Counted from the first letter of the stretch, positions 25,485-33,704 are shown. The stretch is DNA of 64,000 bases from Paracrocinitomix sp039939375 (GCA_039939375.1 JBDVJO010000002.1:248001-312000), one strand, 5' to 3'. A program made the numbers and translations. Notes: generated by a model from the letters alone, not told the origin.

Positions 25485-26797
25485 TGTTTGAAGAATTATT
25501 AGATAACTATCTCCGATTCCTGGAGAGCTTGACAGTCGGACATTTTATTCGACTGTTTTGGTTTTATATATTCTTTGAGTTCATGCGTTATTTCTTGCTT
25601 GAGTTCTTTGTGCTTAATCTTTGGAAACTCAGTAAACTTTGGAACAAGAAGAAATACGCGAAAGCGAAAAAGGAATTTCATTTTGAGTATCCTTTAGTAT
25701 CGATTATAATTCCAGGTAAGAATGAGGGGAAACACTTGTTTAAGCTCATCCAGTCGTTAAATGAACAAACCTATAAAAACACAGAAATAATTGTCGTTGA
25801 TGATGGTTCAGATGACGATACACCGGTCATTGGGAGAGACCTTGAAAAAGCCGGCTTAATTGATGTGTTTATCAGAAACGAAGTTAGGGGTGGAAAAGCA
25901 TCCGGAGCTAACACTGCTCTGCGTTTCACTAAAGGTAAATACATTGTCCATTTAGATGCCGATTGTTCTTATGACAGAGATGCCATTGAGAAAATCATCA
26001 TTCCTTTTTATTTAGATAAAGATGTTGCTGGGGTTGGTGGAAATGTAATGGTGCGTAATTATGACGAGTCTTTAGTGACTTCTTTACAGGCCATTGAATA
26101 TTATGATACCATATCCATTGGTAGGGTAGTTACTTCTTATCTGGGGATTTACAGAATTATTTCTGGTGCTTTTGGTGCCTTTCGAGCGGATGCTTTAGAA
26201 CAAGTAAAAGGCTGGGATATTGGTCCCGGATTAGATGGAGATATCACAGTAAAGCTCAGAAAACTGGGGTATAAGATCAAATTTGAACAAGAAGCAGTTT
26301 GTTTAACTTCGGTACCAAATACAGTGAAAAAGCTAACCCGACAGCGCTTGCGTTGGGATAAATCCTTGATTCGATTTAGAATTAGAAAGCACAAAGATGT
26401 ACTGATCCCTAATCAGGCCTTTAGTTTCTTAAACTTCTTTGCCTTTTTAGAGAACATCACCTATAACTTAATACTGAATTTTAAATGGTATTTCTATTTG
26501 GGGGATATGCTAATCAATTACCGATCAATGATCGTCAATATTTTGATTACCAACGTGCTCTTATATACCTTGACTAACTTTTTTAAATTCGTTGTATACA
26601 GTTTATACAGGGCAAGAACTAACGCCTCATATACCTATTTTTTGGTGTATATTCCTTGCATGGTATTCTATTTTGGATATTACTTAAGAGTGGTTAGAAC
26701 CATTGCTTACATACAAGAATTCTTCTTCAAGCAGTCGTACAAAGATCCGTGGAATCCTCCAAAAACATCTGTACACGCTCAGCGAATGAAATTATAA
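25484..26797 (+). CDS. Processive GT2 glycosyltransferase with membrane helices (PgaC-like)
   Basis: A 437-residue membrane glycosyltransferase. A helical segment at 20-50 is followed by the GT-A domain: SIIIPGKNEGKHL, VVDDGSDDDTP (Asp 106-107), DxD at 158-160 (HLDADCS), acceptor-side Asp near 253 (LDGDIT) and QRLRW at 287-291. At least three helices follow to the C-terminus. This is the set of motifs of synthases that polymerise beta-linked glycans, such as poly-N-acetylglucosamine, hyaluronan or cellulose. No PilZ domain is present. It is the last gene of the operon, overlapping the regulator stop by one base; its 3' end overlaps the convergent histidine kinase by 6 bp. Confidence 0.88.
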   Translation: MFEELLDNYLRFLESLTVGHFIRLFWFYIFFEFMRYFLLEFFVLNLWKLSKLWNKKKYAKAKKEFHFEYPLVSIIIPGKNEGKHLFKLIQSLNEQTYKNTEIIVVDDGSDDDTPVIGRDLEKAGLIDVFIRNEVRGGKASGANTALRFTKGKYIVHLDADCSYDRDAIEKIIIPFYLDKDVAGVGGNVMVRNYDESLVTSLQAIEYYDTISIGRVVTSYLGIYRIISGAFGAFRADALEQVKGWDIGPGLDGDITVKLRKLGYKIKFEQEAVCLTSVPNTVKKLTRQRLRWDKSLIRFRIRKHKDVLIPNQAFSFLNFFAFLENITYNLILNFKWYFYLGDMLINYRSMIVNILITNVLLYTLTNFFKFVVYSLYRARTNASYTYFLVYIPCMVFYFGYYLRVVRTIAYIQEFFFKQSYKDPWNPPKTSVHAQRMKL

Positions 26798-27985
26798 AAG
26801 TTTGTTGAAAACAAAGATGTACTCTGTTCCAGCCCTCGAATGATTTTGTTGGCAAGTTCCATCTAGTTGCTCGGTGAATGATTCAATCAGTTCAACACCT
26901 AAGCTGCTCTCTCTGCTCGGAGCTTTCCATTCTCCATTGTCACGATAAGTAACCTTTGTTGCGCCATGTTCATCTTGCTGCGCCTGAATTTCAATTTTAC
27001 CAGTTACTCTATCCGCGAAACCATGTTCAATTGAATTAGAAACAAGCTCATTAAATATTAATGCAATCGGAACGATTGATTTTGGCTCTATTCTTTTAAC
27101 ATTAGAATTAATAGAAGTTTCAACTTTTAAGTTGACGGCATAAGATGAAATAAGATCACTCACTAATGCGTCTAAATATGATTCCAAATCAATTTCAGTT
27201 AAAGATTCGGTGGCGTACATCTTTTCATGAATGGTTGCCATGGCTGATACTCTATTTATAGAATCCGTAAAATGATGTTTCGTAGTTTCGTCATGTACGT
27301 CATGCAATTGCAAGCGCAACATACTCGTGATTACTTGTAGATTGTTTTTCACCCTATGGTGAATTTCTTTAAGCATTACGGTCTTTTCTTCATTTGATTT
27401 TGATAACTCAATATTGGCCTCCACAAAGTTGGTTTCTGTAAATCGTAATGCGGATAAAACCTGAACAATTAAATAGGTAAATACAACTCCAGAAATAAAT
27501 AGGTTAATTAAAAAATTAATCGCTGAAAACTCTGTGTATTCCTTAAAAACCCTAACTATTTGGTCTGTTACGTCCATATAAAGGATTGCCCCGACAATTG
27601 CTATATTGACAAAAAGATTAATCGTACCCCAAATTCTACCAAGAACAAAAAAGACAAATACAGCCATGCATATCACCCAGAAGAAGTCAACAAAATGACC
27701 AAAGTTAGAGGTCACCATCATGTTAAAAAAAGTCATGCAGGTTCCAAATATCATGGCAACGGCAGCTGCTATTTTGTACTTTTTAAGGATTAGAAGCAGC
27801 AGTAAAACAAGAATTGAAATCCCTGCTCCACAAGCTAAGGCATACTTATTAATGTCTTTTTGAATAAAGTTGACTGCAGCTAAAGCAGATAAAACAATCG
27901 TTAAAAAAGTGAACATATTTCGTGTAACATTGAACTTTACACGATCAATTGGATTCTCTGTTTCAAGGGTGAAGAATTTATTCAC
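26792..27985 (-). CDS. Membrane sensor histidine kinase (HisKA_2 type)
   Basis: A 397-residue protein with about six N-terminal membrane helices (30-190) and no large periplasmic domain. A cytoplasmic kinase core follows: dimerisation/phosphoacceptor segment MLKEIHHRVKNNLQVITSML with the His in EIHHR, N box NELVSNSIEHGF, and G-type boxes RDNGEW and SLGVELIESF. This is the HisKA_2/HWE-like class typical of Bacteroidota. No response regulator is adjacent. It overlaps the aroA 3' end by 8 bp on the same strand, so it shares the aromatic operon, which is unexpected. Confidence 0.92.
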   Translation of the reverse strand: MNKFFTLETENPIDRVKFNVTRNMFTFLTIVLSALAAVNFIQKDINKYALACGAGISILVLLLLLILKKYKIAAAVAMIFGTCMTFFNMMVTSNFGHFVDFFWVICMAVFVFFVLGRIWGTINLFVNIAIVGAILYMDVTDQIVRVFKEYTEFSAINFLINLFISGVVFTYLIVQVLSALRFTETNFVEANIELSKSNEEKTVMLKEIHHRVKNNLQVITSMLRLQLHDVHDETTKHHFTDSINRVSAMATIHEKMYATESLTEIDLESYLDALVSDLISSYAVNLKVETSINSNVKRIEPKSIVPIALIFNELVSNSIEHGFADRVTGKIEIQAQQDEHGATKVTYRDNGEWKAPSRESSLGVELIESFTEQLDGTCQQNHSRAGTEYIFVFNKLL

Positions 27986-29231
27986 TTAGTTGTTTTTTAT
28001 TTGGGCAAATCTCCCAAAATTCAGGGTAACTTTTATTTACTGATTTAGCCTCAGTAATGGTTATTTCACTTTCACTAATACTTGAAGCAATTGCTAAACT
28101 CATGGCCATGCGGTGATCATTTCTAGAAGAAACTAATCCTCCTTTCAACAAACCAGTGCCTTTAATAAGCATTGTATCTTCTTGAATTTCAATTTCCAAG
28201 CCTAATTTAAAAAATTCCTGCTGAATAGCAGTAGCTCTATCACTTTCTTTAAATTTTAATCTTCCAACTCCTTTAATAATGGAGGTTCCTTCGATTGCAG
28301 CTGCTAAAGTAGCAAGAATAGGAAAAAGGTCGGGGCAATGGGTAGCATCAAAATTGAAGGGGTTTAAAACTGACGGTTGGATGGCTAAGTCGCCATTTTT
28401 CCAACTAAAACGTGCACCAGTTTGTTTCAAAACTTCCATGATTGCTCGATCTGCTTGTGAAGATTTTTGATTCAATCCTTTGATCAGAATTGGATTTGCA
28501 ATCGCTCCGTAAACTATCCAAAAAGCCGCACCGCTCCAATCGCCTTCAACAGAATAATTTACAGGTGCTTTATACTTTTGCCCACCCTTAATTGTAAATG
28601 TCTCATAATGTTCATGTCTGATTTCAATTCCAAAATCCTTCAGTAAATCAATCGTCATGTCTATATATGGCGTACTTTTAAGTGCATTTACATGAATTAT
28701 CGAATTGTCTTGAGAAAGAGGCAATGCCATTAATAACCCAGACAAAAACTGAGAAGATAAAGAACCATCCATTTGAACTTCTCCTCCTAATAATTGCCCG
28801 CTAATTTTAAGCGGAACTAAACCTTGGCTAGATGAGAAATGGACGCCTAGTTGAGGTAAGAATTGTTCAAAATCCTGCATTGGTCGTTGCGTTAAACTTC
28901 CTTTTCCATGAATTTCAAAGGTGCCACCAAAACTAGCTGCAATTGAGGTTGTTAGTCTAATTCCCAAGCCAGATTCTCCACAATCTAACACTCGCTGAAT
29001 ATCATTGGCTTTAGGCTGCACTGAAAGCTGGTTGCCTATTGGTTTCAATTCGGCTCCAAGTTGTTCTATAATAGCTTTAATGTGCAATACATCATCACTG
29101 TTTCCTAAGTTAGAAAGTAAACAAGGGGTATCGGCTAGACAAGCCGCGAAAAGAGCCCGTTGAGCATAACTTTTTGATGCTGGTGCATGAATTTCTGTAA
29201 CCTTAAAGTTGGTTGGAACACTTACGATCAT
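27978..29231 (-). CDS. aroA: 3-phosphoshikimate 1-carboxyvinyltransferase (EPSP synthase)
   Basis: AroA condenses shikimate-3-phosphate with phosphoenolpyruvate, the sixth step of the shikimate pathway. Motifs include ASKSYAQRALFAA (phosphate-binding Lys/Ser near 19-20), DCGESGLGIRLTTSIA, SLSSQFLSGLLMALPL and RLKFKESDRA. The length of 417 is normal. It overlaps the DAHP synthase-chorismate mutase gene by 4 bp (ATGA), so these two aromatic genes are translationally coupled. Regulation is probably through the leader attenuator upstream of the first gene. Confidence 0.96.
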   Translation of the reverse strand: MIVSVPTNFKVTEIHAPASKSYAQRALFAACLADTPCLLSNLGNSDDVLHIKAIIEQLGAELKPIGNQLSVQPKANDIQRVLDCGESGLGIRLTTSIAASFGGTFEIHGKGSLTQRPMQDFEQFLPQLGVHFSSSQGLVPLKISGQLLGGEVQMDGSLSSQFLSGLLMALPLSQDNSIIHVNALKSTPYIDMTIDLLKDFGIEIRHEHYETFTIKGGQKYKAPVNYSVEGDWSGAAFWIVYGAIANPILIKGLNQKSSQADRAIMEVLKQTGARFSWKNGDLAIQPSVLNPFNFDATHCPDLFPILATLAAAIEGTSIIKGVGRLKFKESDRATAIQQEFFKLGLEIEIQEDTMLIKGTGLLKGGLVSSRNDHRMAMSLAIASSISESEITITEAKSVNKSYPEFWEICPNKKQLSE

Positions 29232-30310
29232 CTCTTATTCATAATTGAAGTTTGATGGCGTATCGATTCTTGATGAATTGCCTCTAAATACTTAATAATG
29301 AACTTATGTGATAAATCTTCTTTTTCTGCTGCTGCAAATTGAAGACGTTTTATTTCCTCCCAACGTTCTGGTTGTAAAATAGTAATGTTATGTGCCTTTT
29401 TGTATACACCAATCTCTTCAGCAATCCCCATTCTTTTAGCAATTAGTTTTACCAGCTCTTCATCAATTTCATTGATTTTTGATCTAAGGGTATCCAAAGA
29501 TTCAGAAAACGATTTATCTGACGATTCAATATCTCTGATGACTAAGTTTTCTAATAAATCTCCTAAAACTTCTGGAGTGATTTGTTGCTTGGCATCACTC
29601 CACGCTTCGTCTGGTGTGATGTGCGATTCAATCATGAGTCCATCAAAAGCTAAGTCTATTGCTTTTTGAGATACTTCTTCCAAAATATCACGCCTTCCGC
29701 AAATATGACTAGGGTCACAAATCAATTTTATTTTAGGAAACTCGGCTCTTAATCCAATAGGAATCTCCCACATGGGCTCATTTCGGTATTTATCACTTTT
29801 AAATGAAGAGAAACCTCTGTGAATAGCATGTACATGGGTTAATCCGGCATTGTGAAATCGTTCAATTGCACCTATCCATAAATTTAAATCAGGATTAATT
29901 GGATTCTTCACCAGCATTTCAACACCAGTCCCTTTTAAACTATCTGCAATTTCTTGCACAGTAAAAGGATTCACAGTTGTTCTTGCACCAATCCACAGTT
30001 TTTTAAACCCTGCGTTTAATGCTTGTTCAACGTGCTGTGCATTGGCAACTTCTGTAATGGCCGGAAGATCTACTGCATTTGCTGCATCAATCAACCATTT
30101 TAAGCCAATAGAACCAACACCTTCAAACGAGTTTGGACGGGTTCTTGGTTTCCAGATTCCAGCACGCAAAATATTTATTTTACCTAACTTTTTTAAGCGA
30201 AGTGCCGTTTCCATTACCTGCTCTGGTGATTCTGCACTGCAGGGACCTGAAATAATAATCGGTCGTTTAATTTGATCTAATTGTTGCATCTCAACATCTA
30301 ATTTATTCAT
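29228..30310 (-). CDS. DAHP synthase-chorismate mutase fusion
   Basis: This 360-residue bifunctional protein does the first step of the shikimate pathway and the chorismate-to-prephenate step. The N-terminal half is a type I-beta DAHP synthase: ISGPCSAESPEQVMETA, GIWKPRTRPNSFEGVG, EMLVKNPINPDLNLWIG and CDPSHICGRRD. The C-terminal 90 residues are an AroQ-type chorismate mutase (LDTLRSKINEIDEELVKLIA, then RMGIAEEIGVYK). The fusion is known in Bacteroidota. Its 5' leader contains a Trp/Phe-containing peptide and attenuator, so it is likely controlled by charged tRNA-Trp, possibly tRNA-Phe. Confidence 0.95.
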   Translation of the reverse strand: MNKLDVEMQQLDQIKRPIIISGPCSAESPEQVMETALRLKKLGKINILRAGIWKPRTRPNSFEGVGSIGLKWLIDAANAVDLPAITEVANAQHVEQALNAGFKKLWIGARTTVNPFTVQEIADSLKGTGVEMLVKNPINPDLNLWIGAIERFHNAGLTHVHAIHRGFSSFKSDKYRNEPMWEIPIGLRAEFPKIKLICDPSHICGRRDILEEVSQKAIDLAFDGLMIESHITPDEAWSDAKQQITPEVLGDLLENLVIRDIESSDKSFSESLDTLRSKINEIDEELVKLIAKRMGIAEEIGVYKKAHNITILQPERWEEIKRLQFAAAEKEDLSHKFIIKYLEAIHQESIRHQTSIMNKR

Positions 30311-30339
30311 TTAACAAGCTTGACAATAGTTTACACCAT

Positions 30340-30369
30340 AAAAAAAGCCTTCCAAAATTTAGGAAGGCT
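30340..30369 (-). terminator. Attenuator terminator upstream of the DAHP synthase gene
   Basis: On the minus strand AGCCTTCC and GGAAGGCT form an 8-bp stem around an 8-nt loop, followed by seven Ts, and end about 30 bp before the ATG of the DAHP synthase gene. The 5' arm can alternatively pair with TTAGGAAG at the leader peptide stop (antiterminator). Confidence 0.85.
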
Positions 30370-30396
30370 CTCATTTTCGTATATGTGCATAGCTTC

Positions 30397-30438
30397 CTAA
30401 TCCAGTTTTACAAACCAGTTCCAAGAAGTTATGTTCAT
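30397..30438 (-). CDS. Leader peptide of the aromatic operon (MNITSWNWFVKLD)
   Basis: A 13-codon frame on the minus strand (ATG complementary to 30436-30438, stop TAG) encodes MNITSWNWFVKLD, with two Trp codons and one Phe codon in four positions. Its ACT-TCT-TGG region can pair (CTTCTT with AGGAAG at 30391-30396) to make the pause hairpin. The same AGGAAG segment forms the antiterminator with CTTCCTAA of the terminator arm. Ribosome stalling at the Trp codons would release AGGAAG and allow read-through into the DAHP synthase gene. This is a complete classic attenuator by inspection. Confidence 0.8.
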   Translation of the reverse strand: MNITSWNWFVKLD

Positions 30439-30509
30439 TGCTATTCTCACTGGTACAAATCTTTCAAAATATTTTTTGATTATCCTAGCATCTTTTAATT
30501 TTTATCTGC

Positions 30510-30526
30510 CCTTACCATAGGTAAGG
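30510..30526. promoter_or_regulatory. Inverted repeat between divergent promoters, possible operator
   Basis: CCTTACC and GGTAAGG are perfect inverted 7-mers separated by ATA. The site lies 22 bp upstream of the trp -33 TTG and near where the aro promoter must be. It could bind a dimeric regulator. Alternatively it could be a chance hairpin. Confidence 0.35.
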
Positions 30527-30548
30527 AAAAAAATGTTTTAAAAAAGAT

Positions 30549-30580
30549 TTGTTTTATCGAGAAATTATATTCAATCTTTG
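30549..30580 (+). promoter_or_regulatory. Promoter of the trp operon
   Basis: TTG at 30549-30551 and AATCTTTG at 30573-30580 are 21 bp apart. The -7 element differs from TAnnTTTG in its first base only. Transcription from about 30587 would leave the ATG at 30583 untranscribed, so the leader peptide should start at 30601. Confidence 0.55.
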
Positions 30581-30600
30581 CAATGTCTAAACGACACAAA

Positions 30601-30666
30601 ATGAATTTTAGAAATTTAAATACAAATTGGTGGTGGTCTTCTCATAAACATGAGTGGATGAACTAA
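30601..30666 (+). CDS. trpL: Trp leader peptide with Trp-Trp-Trp
   Basis: This 21-codon frame starts at ATG 30601 and ends at TAA 30664-30666. Codons 10-12 are three consecutive TGG (30628-30636) within NTNWWWSS, and a fourth Trp is at codon 19. An in-frame ATG at 30583 also exists but lies at the expected transcription start. The peptide sits just upstream of a strong terminator and the trpE gene, the classic layout of ribosome-mediated attenuation. Within it, CTCAT (30641-30645) can pair with ATGAG (30650-30654) as the pause hairpin. Confidence 0.9.
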   Translation: MNFRNLNTNWWWSSHKHEWMN

Positions 30667-30688
30667 TTGTATACCCTAATAATTTTAC

Positions 30689-30726
30689 AAACGGCTTATC
30701 GTACTCACGATAAGCCGTTTTTTTTT
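30689..30726 (+). terminator. Attenuator terminator of the trp operon
   Basis: AAACGGCTTATCGT (30689-30702) and ACGATAAGCCGTTT (30707-30720) form a perfect 14-bp stem with a 4-nt loop, then nine Ts. It lies 18 bp before trpE. The loop and closing base (ACTCA, 30703-30707) can pair with TGAGT (30651-30655) of the leader, a possible antiterminator contact. Confidence 0.93.
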
Positions 30727-30743
30727 ACCCTAAATTTTTTGAA

Positions 30744-32114
30744 ATGAATATTTACACACATAAACAACAACTTCTTTGCGACACGCAAACACCAATCAGT
30801 ACTTTTTTAAGTTTGAGAGATCATTTTGCCAATGTTTCTCTTTTTGAAAGTTCAGATTACACTTCAAAAGCAAATGCTCATTCATTTATTGGCGTTAATA
30901 CTATTGTGTCCATTCAAGTAAATAATGGAGAAATGGAGGCACGCCTGAACGGTAAAATTCACTCCAAATCCTTGATTTCTAGTAGTGAAGATTTAACTCG
31001 ATTAAAAGATTCTTTTGAATTTGTCAATGATTCAGAGCGTCATCACAATGGTTTTTTTGGTGTTATTGGATATGACGCCATTCCCTTGTTTGAAGACATT
31101 CAAATTGATAACGAACAGGACGAATTACCAGAAGTTTTCTTAGCAGCTTACGAATTCGTATTGGTGTTTGATCACTTTCATAATCAACTAACGATCCTAA
31201 ATAATAGCTTCACAAATAAAGAAAATAGATTGCCGATTATCTTAAGATCGATCAATAAAAGCTTTTCAAATGCAGGAGAATTTAAAACTATTGGAGAATT
31301 GAAATCTTCTGAAACAGATGAAACTTTTAAAGAGAAAGTGAAATTGGCCAAGGAGCATATTTTAAGAGGTGATGTGTTTCAATTGGTTTTATCGCGCCAA
31401 TTTTCTCAACAATTTGAAGGGGATGATTTTGCCTTTTACAGACAGTTGAGAACACTCAACCCTTCTCCATACATGTTTTATTTTGACCTTGAAAAAGCGA
31501 AGTTAATTGGCGCATCTCCTGAAGCGCAGATTAAAATTGAAAACGGAATAGCTGAAATTCATCCAATTGCAGGTACCGTTAGAAAATCGGAAAATTTTCA
31601 AGAGAATCTATCAAATATTGAAGCACTGAAAGTGGATGAAAAGGAGAATGCTGAACATATTATGTTGGTTGACTTGGCACGAAACGATTTGAATCAAACT
31701 TGCTCCAAAGTTGCAGTTGAAAAGCTGAAAGAAGTGCAGTCTTTTTCTCATGTCATTCATCTGGTTTCTAAAGTCACTGGAAGAATTCAAGAGGCCAGTT
31801 CTTTACAAATTTTTGGAGGTAGTTTTCCAGCAGGAACCTTGTCTGGAGCGCCAAAATATAGAGCAATGGAACTGATCAATAAATATGAAAATAAACCCAG
31901 AAAGTATTACGGCGGTGCAATAGGATTGTTAGCTGCGAATGGAGATGTGAACATGGCCATTGTGATTAGAACTGCTTTATCGCATAAGGGTGAACTCAAG
32001 TATCAGGCCGGAGCCGGAATTGTCTATGATTCTACTGAAGAAGGTGAGTGCCAAGAAGTATATAATAAGATTAACGCAGTTCAAACTGCAATTAAAAATG
32101 CTAATCAATCATGA
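30744..32114 (+). CDS. trpE: Anthranilate synthase component I
   Basis: TrpE makes anthranilate from chorismate with ammonia supplied by TrpG. The 456 residues show the Trp-feedback segment LFESSDYTS near 34-42, the catalytic core DVFQLVLSRQFSQQF, GASPEAQIKIENG, HPIAGTVRKS, MLVDLARNDLNQTC, and FPAGTLSGAPKYRAMELI at the C-terminus. It is the first structural gene of a seven-gene trp operon, all overlapping. Expression should be limited by the leader attenuator just upstream. Confidence 0.97.
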   Translation: MNIYTHKQQLLCDTQTPISTFLSLRDHFANVSLFESSDYTSKANAHSFIGVNTIVSIQVNNGEMEARLNGKIHSKSLISSSEDLTRLKDSFEFVNDSERHHNGFFGVIGYDAIPLFEDIQIDNEQDELPEVFLAAYEFVLVFDHFHNQLTILNNSFTNKENRLPIILRSINKSFSNAGEFKTIGELKSSETDETFKEKVKLAKEHILRGDVFQLVLSRQFSQQFEGDDFAFYRQLRTLNPSPYMFYFDLEKAKLIGASPEAQIKIENGIAEIHPIAGTVRKSENFQENLSNIEALKVDEKENAEHIMLVDLARNDLNQTCSKVAVEKLKEVQSFSHVIHLVSKVTGRIQEASSLQIFGGSFPAGTLSGAPKYRAMELINKYENKPRKYYGGAIGLLAANGDVNMAIVIRTALSHKGELKYQAGAGIVYDSTEEGECQEVYNKINAVQTAIKNANQS

Positions 32115-32704
32115 AGATTTTACTAATAGATAATTACGATTCTTTTACTTACAACTTGAAAAGTTTATTAGAAGAATGTGGAGCAAAAGTTTTGGTGAAA
32201 AGAAATGACAAAATTCAATCGTCTGATATTGAAAAGTCTGAAGCTATCGTATTCTCTCCTGGCCCTGGAATTCCGAGTGAGGCAGGTCAAATGATGGATA
32301 TCATTCAAGAATATTACCTGAATAAACCCATGCTTGGAATTTGTTTAGGAATGCAAGCTATTGGAGAAATATTCGGTGGTGAATTGAAAAATTTAGACCG
32401 ACCAATTCATGGTTTTGGCGCTAAAATATTGCATCAAGGTGATCCTATTTTCTCGAGCTTACCGTTTGAGTTTGAGGCGGCGCGTTATCATTCTTGGGTA
32501 TTAGATAAGAAAACTATCCTTGCTCCATTATCGGTGCTTGCATCAACCAAAGATAATCAGGTTATGGCAATCAAGCACCTTGAGTTTCCTATTTACGGAT
32601 TTCAATTTCATCCAGAATCTGTGTTGACCCTAAATGGAGCTCAACTCATTAAAAATTTCATCATTGAAGCTAAAAAATACAACTATGCAAAAGTTACTCA
32701 ATAA
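32111..32704 (+). CDS. trpG: Anthranilate synthase component II (glutamine amidotransferase)
   Basis: TrpG releases ammonia from glutamine for TrpE. The 197-residue class I amidotransferase has LLIDNYDSFTYNL at the start, the nucleophile Cys78 in LGICLGMQAIGE, and the catalytic His167/Glu169 in GFQFHPESVL. It is a stand-alone TrpG, not fused to TrpE or TrpD. The start overlaps the trpE stop by 4 bp (ATGA). The end overlaps the trpD start by 20 bp. Confidence 0.97.
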   Translation: MKILLIDNYDSFTYNLKSLLEECGAKVLVKRNDKIQSSDIEKSEAIVFSPGPGIPSEAGQMMDIIQEYYLNKPMLGICLGMQAIGEIFGGELKNLDRPIHGFGAKILHQGDPIFSSLPFEFEAARYHSWVLDKKTILAPLSVLASTKDNQVMAIKHLEFPIYGFQFHPESVLTLNGAQLIKNFIIEAKKYNYAKVTQ

Positions 32705-33704
32705 AATATTTGACGCAGAATTGCTCTCTAAAGAAGAGGCAAGAGAACTGTTGACTCAGATAACTGAAGGAAAGGTTAATGATGCACAAATCATTGCGGT
32801 AATGACTGCTCTTAAAATGCGTACCATTTCTACCGCAGAATTAAATGGTTTTAGAGAAGCACTTTTAGAGCAGGCAGTTATTCCAGCGCTATATACCACA
32901 GAAGCAATTGATGTTTGTGGAACAGGGGGAGATGGAAAAAATACCTTCAATATTTCAACTTTAGCGGCTTTTGTAATTGCTGGAACAGGTTATAAAGTAA
33001 TAAAACACGGAAATTACGGAGTCTCTAGTTTGGTCGGATCATCAACAATGCTAGAGAGTTTAGGTTATAAGTTCACCACCGACTCAAGCTTATTAAATCG
33101 ACAATTGTCTGAGCAGAATATTTGTTTTTTGCATGCACCTTTATTTCATCCAGCTTTGAAAAAGGTAGCTCCTTTAAGAAAAGATTTGGGAATGAGAACC
33201 TTCTTTAATTTTCTGGGTCCCTTGGTAAATCCAGTTCAACCTAAATATCAGTTAACAGGCGTCTATAGCCTTGAACTGATTAGAGTTTACAAACAGATTT
33301 TAAGCAATGAACGATCCAATTTTAAAGTGGTTCATAGTTTAGATGGTTATGATGAAATTAGTTTGACTTCTGCATTTAAAGTAGCGAACAAAAACGAAGA
33401 ACTGATTTTATATCCAGAAGATTTAGAGTTGAAACCGCTCGCAGAAAAAGACCTTTTTTGTGGAGATAAAATAGAAGAGGCTAAAGAAATTTTTCTGAAC
33501 GTTTTAAAAGGAGAAGCAACTGATGCACAAATGCAAGTGGTCTTAACAAATGCAGCATTCGGAATTCAATGTTTTGATTCAGATAAAACATTTAAAGTTG
33601 CCTATCAAGAAGCTGAAAATGCTGTAATGAGTGGAAAGGTTGCTCAAAATTTCAATGATTTAATTAACAATACAAAAGTTGTAAGTAATGAATTTGTTAG
33701 ATGA
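32685..33704 (+). CDS. trpD: Anthranilate phosphoribosyltransferase
   Basis: TrpD transfers phosphoribose from PRPP to anthranilate. I chose ATG 32685 (MQKLLNKIFDAELLSKEEA), the usual beginning; the upstream in-frame ATG at 32634 lies deep inside trpG. Motifs are DVCGTGGDGKNTFNISTLAA (PRPP binding, near 80-99), KHGNYGVSSLVGSS and APLRKDLGMRTFFNFLGPL. The 339 residues are normal. The gene overlaps trpG by 20 bp and trpC by 17 bp, so the cluster is tightly coupled. Confidence 0.97.
   Translation: MQKLLNKIFDAELLSKEEARELLTQITEGKVNDAQIIAVMTALKMRTISTAELNGFREALLEQAVIPALYTTEAIDVCGTGGDGKNTFNISTLAAFVIAGTGYKVIKHGNYGVSSLVGSSTMLESLGYKFTTDSSLLNRQLSEQNICFLHAPLFHPALKKVAPLRKDLGMRTFFNFLGPLVNPVQPKYQLTGVYSLELIRVYKQILSNERSNFKVVHSLDGYDEISLTSAFKVANKNEELILYPEDLELKPLAEKDLFCGDKIEEAKEIFLNVLKGEATDAQMQVVLTNAAFGIQCFDSDKTFKVAYQEAENAVMSGKVAQNFNDLINNTKVVSNEFVR

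Larger units (their letters stand above)
30311..30743. promoter_or_regulatory. Divergent regulatory region between aro and trp operons
   Basis: This 433-bp region holds two facing attenuators: the aro one at 30340-30438 on the minus strand and the trp one at 30601-30726 on the plus strand. It also contains a trp promoter at 30549-30580 and an inverted repeat CCTTACC/GGTAAGG at 30510-30526 that could be an operator. No other gene is seen. Confidence 0.7.
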
